Position numbers and translations under genes: made by a program
Part shown: positions 1 to 11,800 of the stretch, piece by piece
How positions within the stretch are numbered: the stretch's first letter is position 1
Layout: each line of letters begins with the position of its first letter
Source of the DNA: Ischnura elegans
Taxonomy: Eukaryota; Arthropoda; Insecta; Odonata; Coenagrionidae
Assembly: GCF_921293095.1 (NCBI RefSeq)
Contig: NC_060247.1
Span: forward strand, 116,455,111 to 116,519,110
Direction: 5' to 3'
DNA length: 64,000 nucleotides
Notes under the pieces: generated by a model
The model's input: the letters and a program-made list of their open reading frames with translations, nothing else
The model's database searches: none
What the model was told of the DNA's origin: nothing

Positions 1-300
1 TGGTAATAGTCCCTCCATACCTTCTCGTTTAGGAGTCCGACAGACTTTCCTCAATGTAGCGTAATGCGCTCGGCTGTGGCCCTGGCTCCGCGGTTGGAGA
101 CGATGTCATACGAACAGTCAACTCCTCTACATCATTCTGAAAATTGTCTGCATGCAAAATGCCTTTGGATTTGATTTATGTTCCACTTTCTTGACGTGCT
201 CAACATAGTTTTTCCAGTTCTCCGAAATAATTGTATCAAAGCTTACTGCTCTCAGTTCTCCACTTCAGTCTTCTTGAACGTTGAATTTTTCATGCCGACG
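1..300. other. 5' flank, nothing recognised
   Basis: No reading frame, repeat end or RNA gene that I recognise. The stretch is moderately GC-rich to about 130 and then AT-rich up to the transposon end that starts at 301. Confidence 0.4.
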
Positions 301-760
301 CACAGTGGGCTAGAATCGAAAAAAGCTGGCCAAAACCTCCAAAACAATTTTTTTAAGCTAGGAAGTTGAAACTTCGTATATATACTCTCAACTAAATTGT
401 GCATATTTTTCCAGATTATTTTTTCGCTGTGTTTTCACGTTAACAATATATGTGGGGTCAATTTGAACAGATTTAGCAAAAAACGACCTCCCTCGATTTT
501 TTCTAAAAATTGCTAACTTTATCCTCGTGCAGTGGTTTCATGAATAGTTTTACCGAAAACTCTGTTATGCCATCTTAATTGGCAAATATTTTCCTTCACT
601 TTGAAGGGTTTTCAAAGATATCGTGTCATCAATAACTATAGATGTATAACAAAATGGCGGAGCCAGTTTTCAGCCCATTTTGTTACATAAACGTAGAGAA
701 GAAGTAGATATTATCATCGACTTACACTACGTAACTTATACTCTTGCTACCATTCAGCTC
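301..760 (+). mobile_element. End-copy of the RAG1/Transib-like element (5'-type end)
   Basis: Begins with CACAGTG at 301-307. A 22-base spacer follows, then CCAAAACC at 330-337. The next 80 bases closely follow the copy at 60996, including the shared GGAAGTTGAAACTT. Both copies also share AAAATGGCGGA about 350 bases in (near 652 here, near 61343 there). No transposase frame follows, so this is a truncated or internally deleted copy. The border near 760 is where I lose the similarity. The link to a RAG1-like element is inferred from the copy at 60996, which is followed by RAG1-like frames. Confidence 0.6.
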
Positions 761-1048
761 TGTCTTCCGCATTCTTACTCAATGGAATCTTGATTTTTCC
801 TATGTGTCGCTAAACACGCATGCCCCCCACATTCTCAACACCTGATTCTTTTTCTGGAAAGTAACTCTCCCTATGCCACCATCGTAATACGAAACGCCGC
901 TCTCTCCCACCTTTTGGATTTCCCGTTTCGTTCTGCATTCCTCTCCTTTCTAGTCCCTTTTGAGCCCCACCTACCACGTAGTTTTCCTTTGTAAATTCTC
1001 AACCCTTCCTTTACCAGCGACACTCGCTAATTCCTCAATGGGATACCG

Positions 1049-1728
1049 CAGTGGCGTTACTAGGATAATGCCTTTGGGGGAGGGGGGGGGGATTAAAGCG
1101 GGTAAGTTGGGGGCTACCCCATCAGAAAAGGAGGAGTTATTAAAATTGTTGAAACATAACATGCCTGAAAATGCATTTTAAGTCATTTTGGCACTTAAAA
1201 TTTAATTTTAAGCAGATGCAGTTGCAACATATTGTAAGTCTCCAAATCAACAGGGTCCGTCGCGGGGTCACCAGGGATACAATTAATACGCCCACACAAG
1301 GTTCACAACTCTCGCTTTTATTCACCAACCAGTACACTCTCCGCACCAGACTACTCTACCCGCTCCGAGCGCGCTACACAGCCGCTCGTCGTCACCACGT
1401 GACTCCTCCTGGCCATCCCCTATTCGTTCCTTCCCAGTCACCTCATGCATAGGCGACCAGGAGACAATGTTTCGTTCCACTGCTACTCTGTATGCGTTCG
1501 CAACTCCTCGGCGGCTAGGTAGAAGGGGGGGGGGTGGGCGGAGCCGATACAGCGGCATGGACAATCAAGGAAAGGGGCAGGTGGTATGTGGAGTGGGAGG
1601 AAAGGTGCCGAGTCATTGGGCGTACTTACAATATATCAAATCCAGACAAGATAAAAAAACATTTTGATTTATCAGAGGCATTTGGGGGGAGAAATATCCC
1701 CTAATTCCCTACCATAGTTACGCCGCTG
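1049..1728. mobile_element. hAT-type non-autonomous element (MITE), possibly composite
   Basis: The left end reads CAGTGGCGTTACTAGG at 1049. The right end, reverse-complemented, reads CAGCGGCGTAACTATGG from 1728 leftward. These are imperfect terminal inverted repeats of the CAGTGGCGTAGCTAGG class seen elsewhere in the window. G-runs lie just inside each end. The middle (about 1250-1600) is GC-richer and may be a second insertion that I cannot name. No clear 8-base target duplication is visible (GGATACCG against ATATGCCA). Short frames here are not credible genes. Confidence 0.55.
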
Positions 1729-1910
1729 ATATGCCAAAACTCTCTAAGCTATTGATCTTATATCTCCCATTTTTTCTTTCCCGAATTCGTAGGATACTTG
1801 CCTTCCCCTTCATAACTTCGCCCTCGTCTCTGAACCCTCCTCTCTCCCCTTTTTCGGAAGTAAACCTATTACGCAGGTTTGTTTATGGAAACTGCATACA
1901 AATTTGTTGA

Positions 1911-3226
1911 ATGCGGGACTATAGGACTATTAGCTTAATATCTCACGCGGCGAAAGTGGTACTGAGGATATTGAACAGACGAATGGAGGCGAGGGCAAAC
2001 GAGTATTTGGGCGATTATCAGTTTGGTTTTAGAAAAGGGAAGTCAACTCGTGACGCAATAGCGATAATGAGGTCCCTGGTGGAGAGGAACTTAGAATATG
2101 ACCAGGACGTGTATGCCTGCTTTGTGGATTTTGAGAAAGCATTTGATAGAGTGAAGTGGGTAAAGTTAATGGATATTCTCAAGAAAATAGGTGTAGATTG
2201 GAGGGATAGGCGTCTGATTCGTAACCTGTATGTGGCACAGACTGAGTAAGGGAGGGTAGCGGATGGTGAATCTGGGTGGGCAAGAATGGGCCGCGGAGTG
2301 AGGCAAGGCTATCCTCTATCGCCGATGCTCTTTAACGTGTACGCTTAAGAGATGGTAAGGGAAGCGTGGGATGAATAAGAAGCTGGAGTAAAAGTGGGAG
2401 GAATGATGTTCAAATCACTGAGATTCGCTGATGATCAGGCGTTGATTAGCCAGTCAGCGAGGGGGCTTCAGGCTCTGGTGGATGCGTTACACAAGCGTTG
2501 CGAGGAATATGGGATGAAGATTAATAACAAGAAAACTAAGGTTATGCGGTTTTGCAAAGCCTCACGAGAGAGGAATGTTAGGCTTAAGATATAAGTGGGT
2601 GGTGAAAAACTTGAGCAGGTTGAGCAGTGCAACTATTTAGGCCCCACATTAGAGGAAAACGGATACAGTAGTAAGGATATTAGGAAGAGAATTGCATAAG
2701 CAAAGGAGGCGTTAATGAACAGAAAGGAGCTTCTAGGAGGTTCGCTATGCAAGGATTTAAAGAAAAGACAAGTGAAGAGTCTGATCGGGAGTGTTGCGCT
2801 TTACGGTGCAGAATCGTGGACGCTACGGAAGGAGGATGAGGGAAGACTCGAGGCATTCGAGATGTGGGTGTGGCGAAGAATGGAGAAAGTGAAGTGGACG
2901 GACAGGAGGAGGAACGACGAAGTGCTGGACATGGTGGGTGAGGATAGGCAGCTATTAGATGAGAAACGGAGGAGGCGGAAGGTATGGATGGAACGAGTAC
3001 TTAGCGGGGATGGGATGTTGAAAACAGTCTTAGAGGGAAGAACATTACGTTAACGAGGGAGGGGAAGGAAAAGAATAGGATTTTTAGATAGAATTAATGG
3101 TAGTAGGTTTTAATTGTACACTGAAGAGGGAGTTGCGTGATGTAAGAGGAGGCTCCCGGAATCCTTCTTAAGCGCTCCATGGAAACCTTCCTTAATCGGT
3201 AGAATACTTTAATAATAATAATAATT
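1911..3226 (+). mobile_element. Non-LTR retrotransposon (LINE), decayed reverse transcriptase and 3' end
   Basis: A 5'-truncated LINE on the plus strand. The translated frame shows reverse-transcriptase blocks in order: DYRTISLISHAAK (near 1914), YQFGFRKGKSTRDAI, CFVDFEKAFDRVKW, GRGVRQGYPLSPMLFN (near 2289) and the active-site box FADD (near 2425). The C-terminal LINE region LYGAESWTLRKEDEGRLEAF lies near 2800. At least five in-frame stops (near 2247, 2346, 2377, 2592 and 2697) break the frame, so it is dead. It ends in a short TAA microsatellite (3210-3226), a usual LINE tail. The protein resembles the RTE/endonuclease-RT group also present on the minus strand at 56741-59520. The exact clade is not certain. 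Confidence 0.85.
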
Positions 3227-4228
3227 CATTAATGGTTACATAATTATTGAGATTATGTGTATTCAGATATTTATTGATTTTTGCACAGAATGTTATAGTC
3301 CAAACCAATTTTTTTGTCTTCGATAACAAATTATTAATTACAATATTGATTTTCAACCTTAATACAGGATTTTTTTTTCAAGTGTACAACATCAAGTTTT
3401 AAGTCCAAACTTCGAACTACAACCGACCTGTTGACGACCCTTTCCGGAGATACTTCACCTGAGTGGCTGATATGTCATCCATTAATGATTTCTCGAGGTT
3501 AAAGCCATCATTTTCCCTCGTTGTTGGGGACTAATTTCCCGAATAGTAAAAACTAGTGATTTGTTTTCAGAGGGTTAAACAATCTCCACCAAATGTGAAA
3601 CATTTTCTAAAAAATATTTTCATTTGTACGCGTGTCTACGCGGTCGTTAGATTTAGGAGTGGCCTGGGAATACCTTATTTTCGGCGTTTATCAATATCTC
3701 CAGTACGCAGGAGAATGTTTGAGCCAATCCAATCGATTAAGATGGTGAATTCTTTTGTGTAACTTTTTAGCATGTTGTTGCTCGCAAACTTTTACAATTT
3801 ATATGCTCTTTATTCCTGAAATAATAAACTCCATACCTATAACTACTATTATCATAAATATATCTCCAGTTTCGCCTCAAAGTTTCACCGTGGAACTAAT
3901 TCATGGATAATATTCCATTGCCTTATTTAATGGAATCCATTAAGTTTTACAAAAAGGCTTAGTAGCATGTCTTCCAACAAAGTACCATCGGCGATATTAT
4001 CTCACAAATTTGCCGATGATCCAGTGCCGAATTGCAGAAGGCTGCAGTACTGCGTCAGAGGAATCATTCTTTCTCGCATAGTATTACAATACTGAATATA
4101 AAACCCTTACAACGTCCATTAGATATTCGAGCATATCTCTCCCAATTTCATCATAATCCGTGGTTGTCGAGTGAATACTTCCTTGTCGCTATCTAACTGA
4201 TAGCCTATTCGTTCAGATTATGAATATA
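3227..4228. other. AT-rich flank, nothing recognised
   Basis: About 1 kb of AT-rich sequence between the LINE tail and a nested repeat cluster. No open frame over 70 codons, terminal repeat or RNA gene is recognisable. Confidence 0.4.
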
Positions 4229-4372
4229 CTAGCTGACCCGGCGAACTTCCTACCAGTGGCGGCCGGTGGTAATATATTCAGGGTGAGCATTGGAGAAGAT
4301 ATACGATGATTAAAAAGTTCAAATGATGACTGCCAAATGGCACTGAATGCATTGACGGACTTGGATCCTGAG

Positions 4373-4407
4373 CGCAGGTAGTGTAGGTGGCAGCTACACT
4401 ACCTGCG
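4373..4407. repeat. Perfect 14-base inverted repeat (hairpin)
   Basis: The arms CGCAGGTAGTGTAG (4373-4386) and CTACACTACCTGCG (4394-4407) are exact reverse complements with a 7-base loop. It lies inside the hAT non-autonomous element. Subterminal or internal hairpins occur in many DNA transposons, and no function is implied. Confidence 0.8.
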
Positions 4408-4605
4408 AGTTACTCATCAAATATGCGCTTTCGCACTCACGTGGTGTTGGGTCTCCTCCCAGCACCCATGTGAACATTCCATGCCCCCCGCTTACCTTGT
4501 TCCGCCCGAACATTGACAAGCGATCGCGTAGACCGAATATGCGTCCGGCGCCATGTCAGCGGACCGCACACTGTTTGTAGCTTCATATCCTATTTATATG
4601 TTCAC

Positions 4606-4837
4606 CACCCAGCGAGGAGCAGGAGGGGGCAGCTGCCCCCCTAGAAGCAAAAGTCGCAAATGTCTTTATGGAAATACGTATTTTTTTTCAGGAAAATAAT
4701 TTGAAAATATAATCAAGAGCTGTTAGTTTCCTTAAAATGTCGATTCCACTCAATTTTTCCATGCTTAAATCTTACCAACAACTTGAACAACCACGGCTTG
4801 CCCCGCCCCCCTAGTTTTGATCCTGAGTACGCCCCTG
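4606..4837. mobile_element. Short hAT-like MITE, family shared with 7311-7556
   Basis: Shares its whole length with the copy at 7311-7556: CCCAGCGAGG near the start, a G-run and C-run, a central AT-rich part with AGCTGTTA, and GATCC followed by a CGCCC end. Flanks are ATGTTCAC (4598-4605) and GTGTTCAC (4838-4845), matching at 7 of 8 bases. The left end looks shortened compared with the other copy. It is nested in the element at 4254-4952. Confidence 0.65.
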
Positions 4838-4960
4838 GTGTTCACAGGATTTTTATCTATCTCGTTGTAAAGGAATACATAGTTTTCTTTTATAATTAAT
4901 TCACCTTTTCATGTGCACTTGCTAACATGCGTATATACACGCGCCGCCACTGCTTCCTAC

Positions 4961-7310
4961 CGCTTACCAATGCATTCTTAGCACTTTAAATGCTGACCAT
5001 GTAAAAGTCAGTACTATCCTCTGTGGCGGCTTCCGTTTTTAGTGCAAAACGCATGCATCGATTCCTACAGAGCTGGAAAAAATAATGAGAAAATTTCTGG
5101 GCCGTAATTTCATAGGTGTGCAATTTCTTATTTATGACGTGATATCACGTCAACCGCACAGAGAGATAGACGATTGATGCGGGTTGCTTAAGGTCAGCTT
5201 CAGCCCCGCGCCACCGTTTTCTTTCAATTTTTTTCCTACGCGGAGAAACCAAAAAAGAACGAGGAAAATAGATATAAATACAAGGAATCGCCTCGGCCAG
5301 CTGTTTCATTGGGATGGTAATTCCGTTCAAGATATTTCGGCATATTATTTTATTAGTATGCATCAGAATCTAGGTAGGGCTCTGGAATATTGAATAATTT
5401 CTGTATTTTGCATTCAATGTATAACAATTCTCACCACAATTTCCTTTACTCATTTCTTGTTTCCAGCTCCAATGCCTTTCCTCCCATACGACCACCCCCA
5501 AGCATCAGATATTTACCAAAAAGGGTTTCACATACCCTTTACTGCAGCTGCTTGAGATGGGCGGCACTCCGCTTTCAAGATCATTTTACGACGGTGCATT
5601 AGCGTGTACCTAGGCGCGCACCACTCCTGTCGGCTGTTCGAAGGTTGGAGGGGGTGCGGAGAAGAAGCGAGGGGTGGTAGTAAGATAGTCAGGCCACTCG
5701 TAAGAACTAGGAGAATTGATTTCTTGGGATTGCCATCGGCACTTCAAAAAGATGGGTTGGCATGAGGAAAGATTTTGCTGACACGTACCCTTTTCGGGTC
5801 ACTGGGGTAGAGACTCTGGTGCCGAAGTAAACATGGATGTGGAAACAAAAAGAATCAACCCACATTTTCCTCATTGCTATCTTCTGAAGTCAAGCCAATA
5901 ACATATTTTTTCCTTATGATGTACCCGAGTTAAAAATTAATTCGTAAAAACTGGAAATAATAGTATTTGCAAGCAGACATATAACGAGAAATCTTCATTC
6001 TGGCCACGCATCTCGGACGTTACGATGAATGTTATTGTTTCATCTAGCTTGGAAATCTCTTGTTAGTTCTTGTTTGTGTAAGAGCATTAGTGTAATGGAA
6101 GATTGAATCACTTTCCATCAAAAAATATTATATTTACAAAAAATTCAATCTATTCGAATGAAAACATTGAGTGTGCAATTTTCTAAGTAATCCGACAAAA
6201 ATCTAATTTTTGTCCAAACTTTTCGCGATCCGGACGGCTCTGCGACGTCGCTCTCACCTTTTTCACAATCGAGGTGCAGAATAGACCTTAAACGAGAGGT
6301 CTATTTCCTCTTGCTCACTATTCCGGGGCTACCTATCTGCTCTTTGGGGCCTATTACGAACGGCTAACCGCATGAGGTTGAACTCCGTATACGGTGTCGT
6401 ACCGCCCGGAAGCGCGTTCGCCGCCTCCAAGCGATTACGGGGGCCGCCGGTCCGAGCGACACCAGGGTTAGGGGTCGGAGTGATACCACGGCCGGATACC
6501 CTACCTTTATGACTCTGACCCCTTCATTAAGGACGTTCATTTACCGTTGCCAGGTCGAGCTGGCGTTTTTAAGCAAAATATCCGACGAGAGACACTAGGA
6601 AGCCTTCACAGTTAGTAATATTTATTATTAATATCTGAGTAGGGGCATAACATAGAAAACTGGGGTATTGAAACAAAAATTTTATACAACCTAAATAACA
6701 TTGTTGTCGCAGTCTTAGCCACGACCGTTGGAGGTGGATACGTTTAGGGTAAGTTGTCTTTATTGACAGCACCTCATTCATTTATTTACATAGAAAATAT
6801 TGATGCTTTCTTAATGTTAAATATGCTTTAATATGCAATTACTTTATCCATTTCTTCATAGATACCGGAAAATTCGTCGTACAGGACTATGGTTGGCTTT
6901 TATTGTAAGGTGAATACAATTTTTCTCGCTGCTTGGAGATTTCTGCAAATATCCTTTGTGCCAAAATAGTATTATTTTCAACGTGACAAATCGCGTGAAT
7001 ATACTGCTGATAATCATATAGTAAGTGGCTGTAATGCAATCAGCTATGCAAACGCTATCCATTAATGTCTGACAGTAATGTAAAGATTGTCAGTTGCGTA
7101 TTCACCTCCTTTATTCACTTTAAAGAGTATATTTCATGATAAAGCTTGTTTGATCAAGCAAGTCTTGAAGTTTTTTTAATTCAAGTACATTAACCGTATC
7201 AACGAATAACAGTGCGAAGGATCACCTGTGCCACTTGCTTTGGATAATTTAAGGCTTAAAATCAGTGAATAAATAGGAGTTTCAATCATAGCGAGCTCTG
7301 TGATTGTAAG
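4961..7310. other. 5' flank without recognisable genes
   Basis: No credible gene. A GC-richer island lies at about 6230-6560 within AT-rich surroundings, but it shows no frame, repeat end or RNA motif that I can name. The 60-72 codon frames scattered here are of the size expected by chance. Confidence 0.35.
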
Positions 7311-7556
7311 CATGGGCGTACCCAGCGAGGGCAGGAGGGGGCAGCAACATCCTCCCCTCGCCCTCTAGGAGCAAAAATTGCAAACGCCTTCAAGGAAAAC
7401 AATATTTTTTCAAGCAAATAAATTTTAAGAACTAATTAACAGCTGTTACAGTTTCCATAAAATGTTGGTTTCATTCACAATTTCCATCTTACCTATAACT
7501 TGAACAAACATGGCTTGCCCTCCGCCCCACGAATTTTGATCCCGGTTGCGCCCTTG
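7311..7556. mobile_element. Short hAT-like MITE with perfect 8-base target duplication
   Basis: The left end is CATGGGCGTACCCAGCGAGG (7311). The right end, reverse-complemented, is CAAGGGCGCAACCGGGATC. Both flanks are ATTGTAAG (7303-7310 and 7557-7564), a perfect 8-base duplication. At 246 bases it is the better-preserved sister of the copy at 4606-4837. There is no coding capacity, so it would have moved with a transposase encoded elsewhere. Confidence 0.75.
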
Positions 7557-7689
7557 ATTGTAAGTTATACGTGATGATTATAAACACGATATTGAATTCA
7601 ATTTTAATTTGAAATAATTAAGTTCCAAAGAACGTGAAATATCAAACAGTGTCACAGAGACTATGAGCCCCCGCGTCGCGAAACCGAGA

Positions 7690-8236
7690 CGTGAAGTGCG
7701 ATCGAAAAATTACGTTCATTTTTGCGCCCGCAAACTTTTTTCCAAGACTTTTGTTTTGTATTCTTAAACTATCTCTAGTAAATACTCTGATGAAAAAAAG
7801 GAGAACTGTTTTTTATCTAACTAAAGATATTGTTCACTTTATGTCAGGTTTTGCCGGAAAAAACGGTCCGCCGTTATTCGATATCATACCAAACCAATAT
7901 TAACCCATAAATATTAAAAATGATGTAAAATGTAGATAAAGTACGGTATTATAGGAATATAATGTTTTTATATCATTAAAATCCTTCCAAAACTCTGCCA
8001 CCATCTAACTTCTGTAGTTTTTCGAAGAAATACGAGATCGCGCGGGATTTTGGAAATTTGGTCATGTTTGTTCCTTTTTATCATAGCAACGGCTGGGATC
8101 TATGAAAAATGACTTATTGTTCCATGATCACTTCTGATTTTTAAGCATATGCACTAACAATATAAGTTTCCAGTTTCTACCACAAAAAAGCAAATTTGGA
8201 CTTGTGTCCTGCTTTTTCCGATCTCGGACCACTGTG
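7690..8236 (-). mobile_element. End-copy of the RAG1/Transib-like element, reverse orientation
   Basis: Read on the minus strand from 8236, it begins CACAGTG, then a 22-base spacer, then ACACAAG. Further in it shares GGAAACTT and TTAGTGCAT with the 60996 copy, and an AACGGCGGACC block near 7875 that corresponds to AATGGCGGACC there. Several hundred bases are alignable by eye with drift. No transposase frame remains. The inner border near 7690 is approximate. Confidence 0.5.
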
Positions 8237-8439
8237 CACCTTGTCGTTCGTAACAAACCCCTTTGAAAATTATATCTCCTCTTAGCAACTCCACCATTGC
8301 CGTGAGCCCTCTATAACATACTTATTCCATTATACATTACGACACTATAAGGAAAAGTTTTTCACCAGTACCACCCCATTATCAGCGATCATAACATAGG
8401 AAACAACTAATTGACCTTGATGATAACATGTCAACGGCA

Positions 8440-8631
8440 CGAGATCACTGGAGTTCAGGCTGCACTTCAGTCATCTGCTTGATCGTCATATCAGTCTTCG
8501 TCCGTCTGCCATGTGGGTATGATGAATATGCGTTGTGAATAAGAAGTGGTTGTGACGGCTTGCTGTTAAAAGTTTTCCCTTGCGGAAGTTGTGAGCTGCG
8601 TTAGTCATTTAGTTGTATTTAGTCGAAAATA
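8440..8631 (+). promoter_or_regulatory. Possible promoter and 5' UTR of the SorLA-like gene
   Basis: Two TCAGTC motifs (8467-8472 and 8491-8496) match the arthropod initiator consensus and lie 140-165 bases before the chosen ATG. No TATA box is evident. The ATG context GAAAATAATGG has A at -3 and G at +4. This is inference from short motifs, and the real start could lie in an upstream untranslated exon. Confidence 0.25.
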
Positions 8632-8883
8632 ATGGCCTCCCCCGGGAGGTTGATATGTATTTTCATCCTCTTGACAATTGAGTTATTTTCGGTTGTAGCA
8701 GATTTACAAGGACTGAGGAGTAAACATTTATATGTGAAAGACACGAAGGTCACTCATGGTCGAAGTTTTATATTCAATAGAGACTCTTCTGTAGAGGGTG
8801 GCCCCATAAACGGGAGCAATATCGAGCCGCAGCTTGAGCACTTTAAAAGACCGTCTAATCATAATGGCGAGATAATTTCAGTG
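8632..8883 (+). CDS. SORL1-like: SorLA-like exon 1: signal peptide and propeptide
   Basis: Residues 1-84. A hydrophobic run ([17 protein letters not shown], about 7-23) forms a signal peptide, probably cut after the Ala before DLQG. A poorly conserved propeptide-like stretch follows, with a Lys-Arg pair (HFKRPS) where vertebrate SorLA has a furin site; that it is cut is inference. Donor GTATGT at 8884, phase 0. Confidence 0.85.
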
Positions 8884-11800
8884 GTATGTTCGTTAAAAGT
8901 GTATGTTAATGTTTTATAATAATATCTAATTTCATGCTTAGAAAATTGCTAGGATTAGGATTTCCAAATCGCGTCGCATTGTGTGGTGATCAGCTTTTAC
9001 TCAAACATTTCATACTGTGTTTTTATAATCATGAAATTAAGGGAAGTGGTTGGTCGTTATTTACCCTTAACATCCTTATCCGTATCATTTTCAGGTCAAT
9101 AGGCTGAACGACAGTCACCAGCAGCTGATGGTGCATTGGACTGGTGAAGAATCTGATGTCATCATTTGTCTCGCCAGGGACCAAACTCCTGTTCGCGGCA
9201 AACCGTCATCCGTTCTTATTTCTTATGATTACGGAACTACGTTTGAAAATAAAACCCATTTCTTCTCGTTACAAGACCAGTCAGGTGGCTACGCTAATGT
9301 GGATAAATTCTACAATCATCCCAAGTATAATACGCATGTGAGTGCATTTAATATCTAAATAGGTTTAGGCATGAAGATATATTTTTCAGTATGACCAGAT
9401 TCAATTCATAATTTGTGTGAAACATTCGGTGTTGTCATATGGATGCTAAGTTAGGTTAAAGGTTCTGTTTTGTCCAATTATGCATTGGAATAGGAGCATA
9501 CTTTACTTCATGAAGTATGGGACTGGCGTTCACTTATGGACTCCCTATGGTTCATACCCTGTGAATTTGAATCCATGCATTGTTCATTCTCTAATTGTAA
9601 TGTTATTCAAATTGTTACTTGCAGTATGTTTTTAAAGACAGCACGAACAGGGTTATATATACAACCAGAGACCATGGAAAGCACTTTGAAATGGTTAAGT
9701 TGGAATTCCATCCCACTGATATATCTTTTTATGAAGAAGAACCTCTCACTTTTCTGGCTTACGACAAAATTGACCCTCAGAAAAAGGTATTGTTATTCTA
9801 AATTGTTTTCTTGACAAAAGCTGGGAAGGCAGCCTGTTGCAACACACGTGTTAAATATTATGTTACAGCTGTGGATCACAAAAGATTTTGGAAGCACTTG
9901 GACGCTCGTTCAAGAAAATGTGAAAGCTTACTTTTGGTCAAACTTCCCTGGTGAGAAACAACTTTTGTATGTGGAAAGAGAGGAGCCCACCGGCTCTTCA
10001 ACTGTTCTTTCTTCACCATCAAACTTTCAAGATGAGGTACTCACTAAGGTTGTCCTCAAGGATGTGGAGGACTTTGAAGTTCGGGAAGATTTTATGTTTG
10101 CTACTAAAAAGGCTGGAGAGGTCAGAGTTGTAGTTCATATTATTAAAATATGTCCCATTATTTACTTAAGTTCATTGCTAAATGAAAATGGTGCAAATAT
10201 TCTGATAATTAATTTTCACTTTTCAGGAAAATTTAGACCTTTATATATCTCATAAGAGGAAACCTTTTGTGAAGGCTCTATTTAATTCTGAATCGAATAA
10301 CTTAAATTATCACGTAGTAGAAGTGTCAAATGGGAAAGTGTTTGTGGCTGTTGACCATGATAGTGATTGGCAAGTCAATTTATATGTGTCTGACAGAGTC
10401 ACTGAGGGTGGTATGCTGTTCACCCTATCTCTACCGAAGATATTATGCTTCTTCCCGCATAACACCTGGAAATTCACATGGCTCAGGTAGGTGTATCGCG
10501 AAGCTGGAATTGTGGGGCAATTATCTGTATGAAGAAACTCAGCTACTGTTTTTGTTTTTGTTACATTACCGTTATTGTTTCGCAATTTCCGCTCATTAGG
10601 GCTTCTCATGAAACTGAATGAGCCACAACTCAAACTTATGCAAATTCCAAGGAATGGTTAACTAAAATCTAAACATACTATGACCATTAAGTTCCCGACA
10701 TCTTTACGCGGACATCTTTTTAGTAGGTATTAAAAAATAAATTGACGTTGTCATGCCCATCATATATTTCAGTCTTGCCCATTCTATTTTTTTCTTACGT
10801 AAGCTAGCTAACTCTTGCCCATTCTCAAGACATGCTCCCACTTCCTTCTCAAAGTAAGGGTTTTGGGGAATCCATGTGGAGAGATAGCTTTTGTGTCACA
10901 CTTGTTGGTACGCCGCCGCAAATTTTCTTTCTCATGAAGTCTTCCGTCTACATTTTTCCATCATAACGCTATTGATATTCGGCTGAGAGAGAATTGCTGG
11001 CATAGTGCCAACTGGTTGTTGTTTCACACCAAAATTACTAAAGCTACCGATCATCTATTCGGCCATGACACCTATTTTTGCACTGCCACCTGTGTTCCCT
11101 TTCTCATGCCACTGGGTGGACGGGAAGGAGCGCGATTCCTCCATCTTTCAAGCAGCTAGGCTACGAATGAGGGTGTCAAGGATAAACATGCCAGATCATT
11201 CTATATTTTGACGTCCTTGCCTTCAAAGCAACGCCGGGAGAGCTATCTACATCTACATAATCCATCCTTGTGAATAAATGTTTTCTTGGCGAAACATTTT
11301 AGCCTTCAACTGCCTGTGCTGAGGGTACATAGTACATCTATACCGAATGTTGCTTTGATACCATTACCTCACAAGCAAGATCTTGACATGACTGAGATAT
11401 TTCGCGATGGTCCTATACCAAAGATTTCCTTGGCATAGGTTCACATATCCCTTAGCTAAATATGCTTGCGGAACCCTCGGGGCTTCGACCACAAGGACTA
11501 TGAAGTGTCTTTCAGTATGCTATGCTCTCTTAAGTGTCAAATAATGGTATGCTCTCTTAAGTATTAAATTCATACTTAAACCTAGGGTGTTTTAAAAATA
11601 TATTTCAGTATTTACGTTAGTATAGTGAAGCCATTTTCTTTACCTTAATTTTTCTGCCTTATTATTATCTGCCTTAAGTATTCCCTGTTTTTAGACACTG
11701 CAGCAGACGTTGTAACTACGATGACGTGTAGCTTTATTGTTGTCTCGTATAATACAAAATTATTTTCGGTTCATTGGATAGTGTGGTATTGTAAATGGCT

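Larger units (their letters stand above)
4254..4952. mobile_element. hAT non-autonomous element with perfect 8-base target duplication
   Basis: Starts CAGTGGCGGCCGG at 4254. Its right end, reverse-complemented, is CAGTGGCGGCGCG, ending at 4952. The 8 bases before it (4246-4253) and after it (4953-4960) are both CTTCCTAC, a perfect target duplication of the length hAT transposases make. It sits inside a short piece of the repeat that begins CTAGCTGACCCGGCGAAC (from 4229) and itself contains a second MITE (4606-4837) and a perfect hairpin (4373-4407). No transposase frame is present. Confidence 0.75.

Noticed and set aside
1140..1667. Several overlapping 60-93 codon frames on both strands
   Set aside because: They overlap each other across a MITE-like element and lack any motif; composition effect of a GC-rich insert.
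10330..10599. Alternative frame of exon 5 ([13 protein letters not shown])
   Set aside because: It looks slightly family-like for a few residues but joins exon 6 in a frame with an immediate stop.
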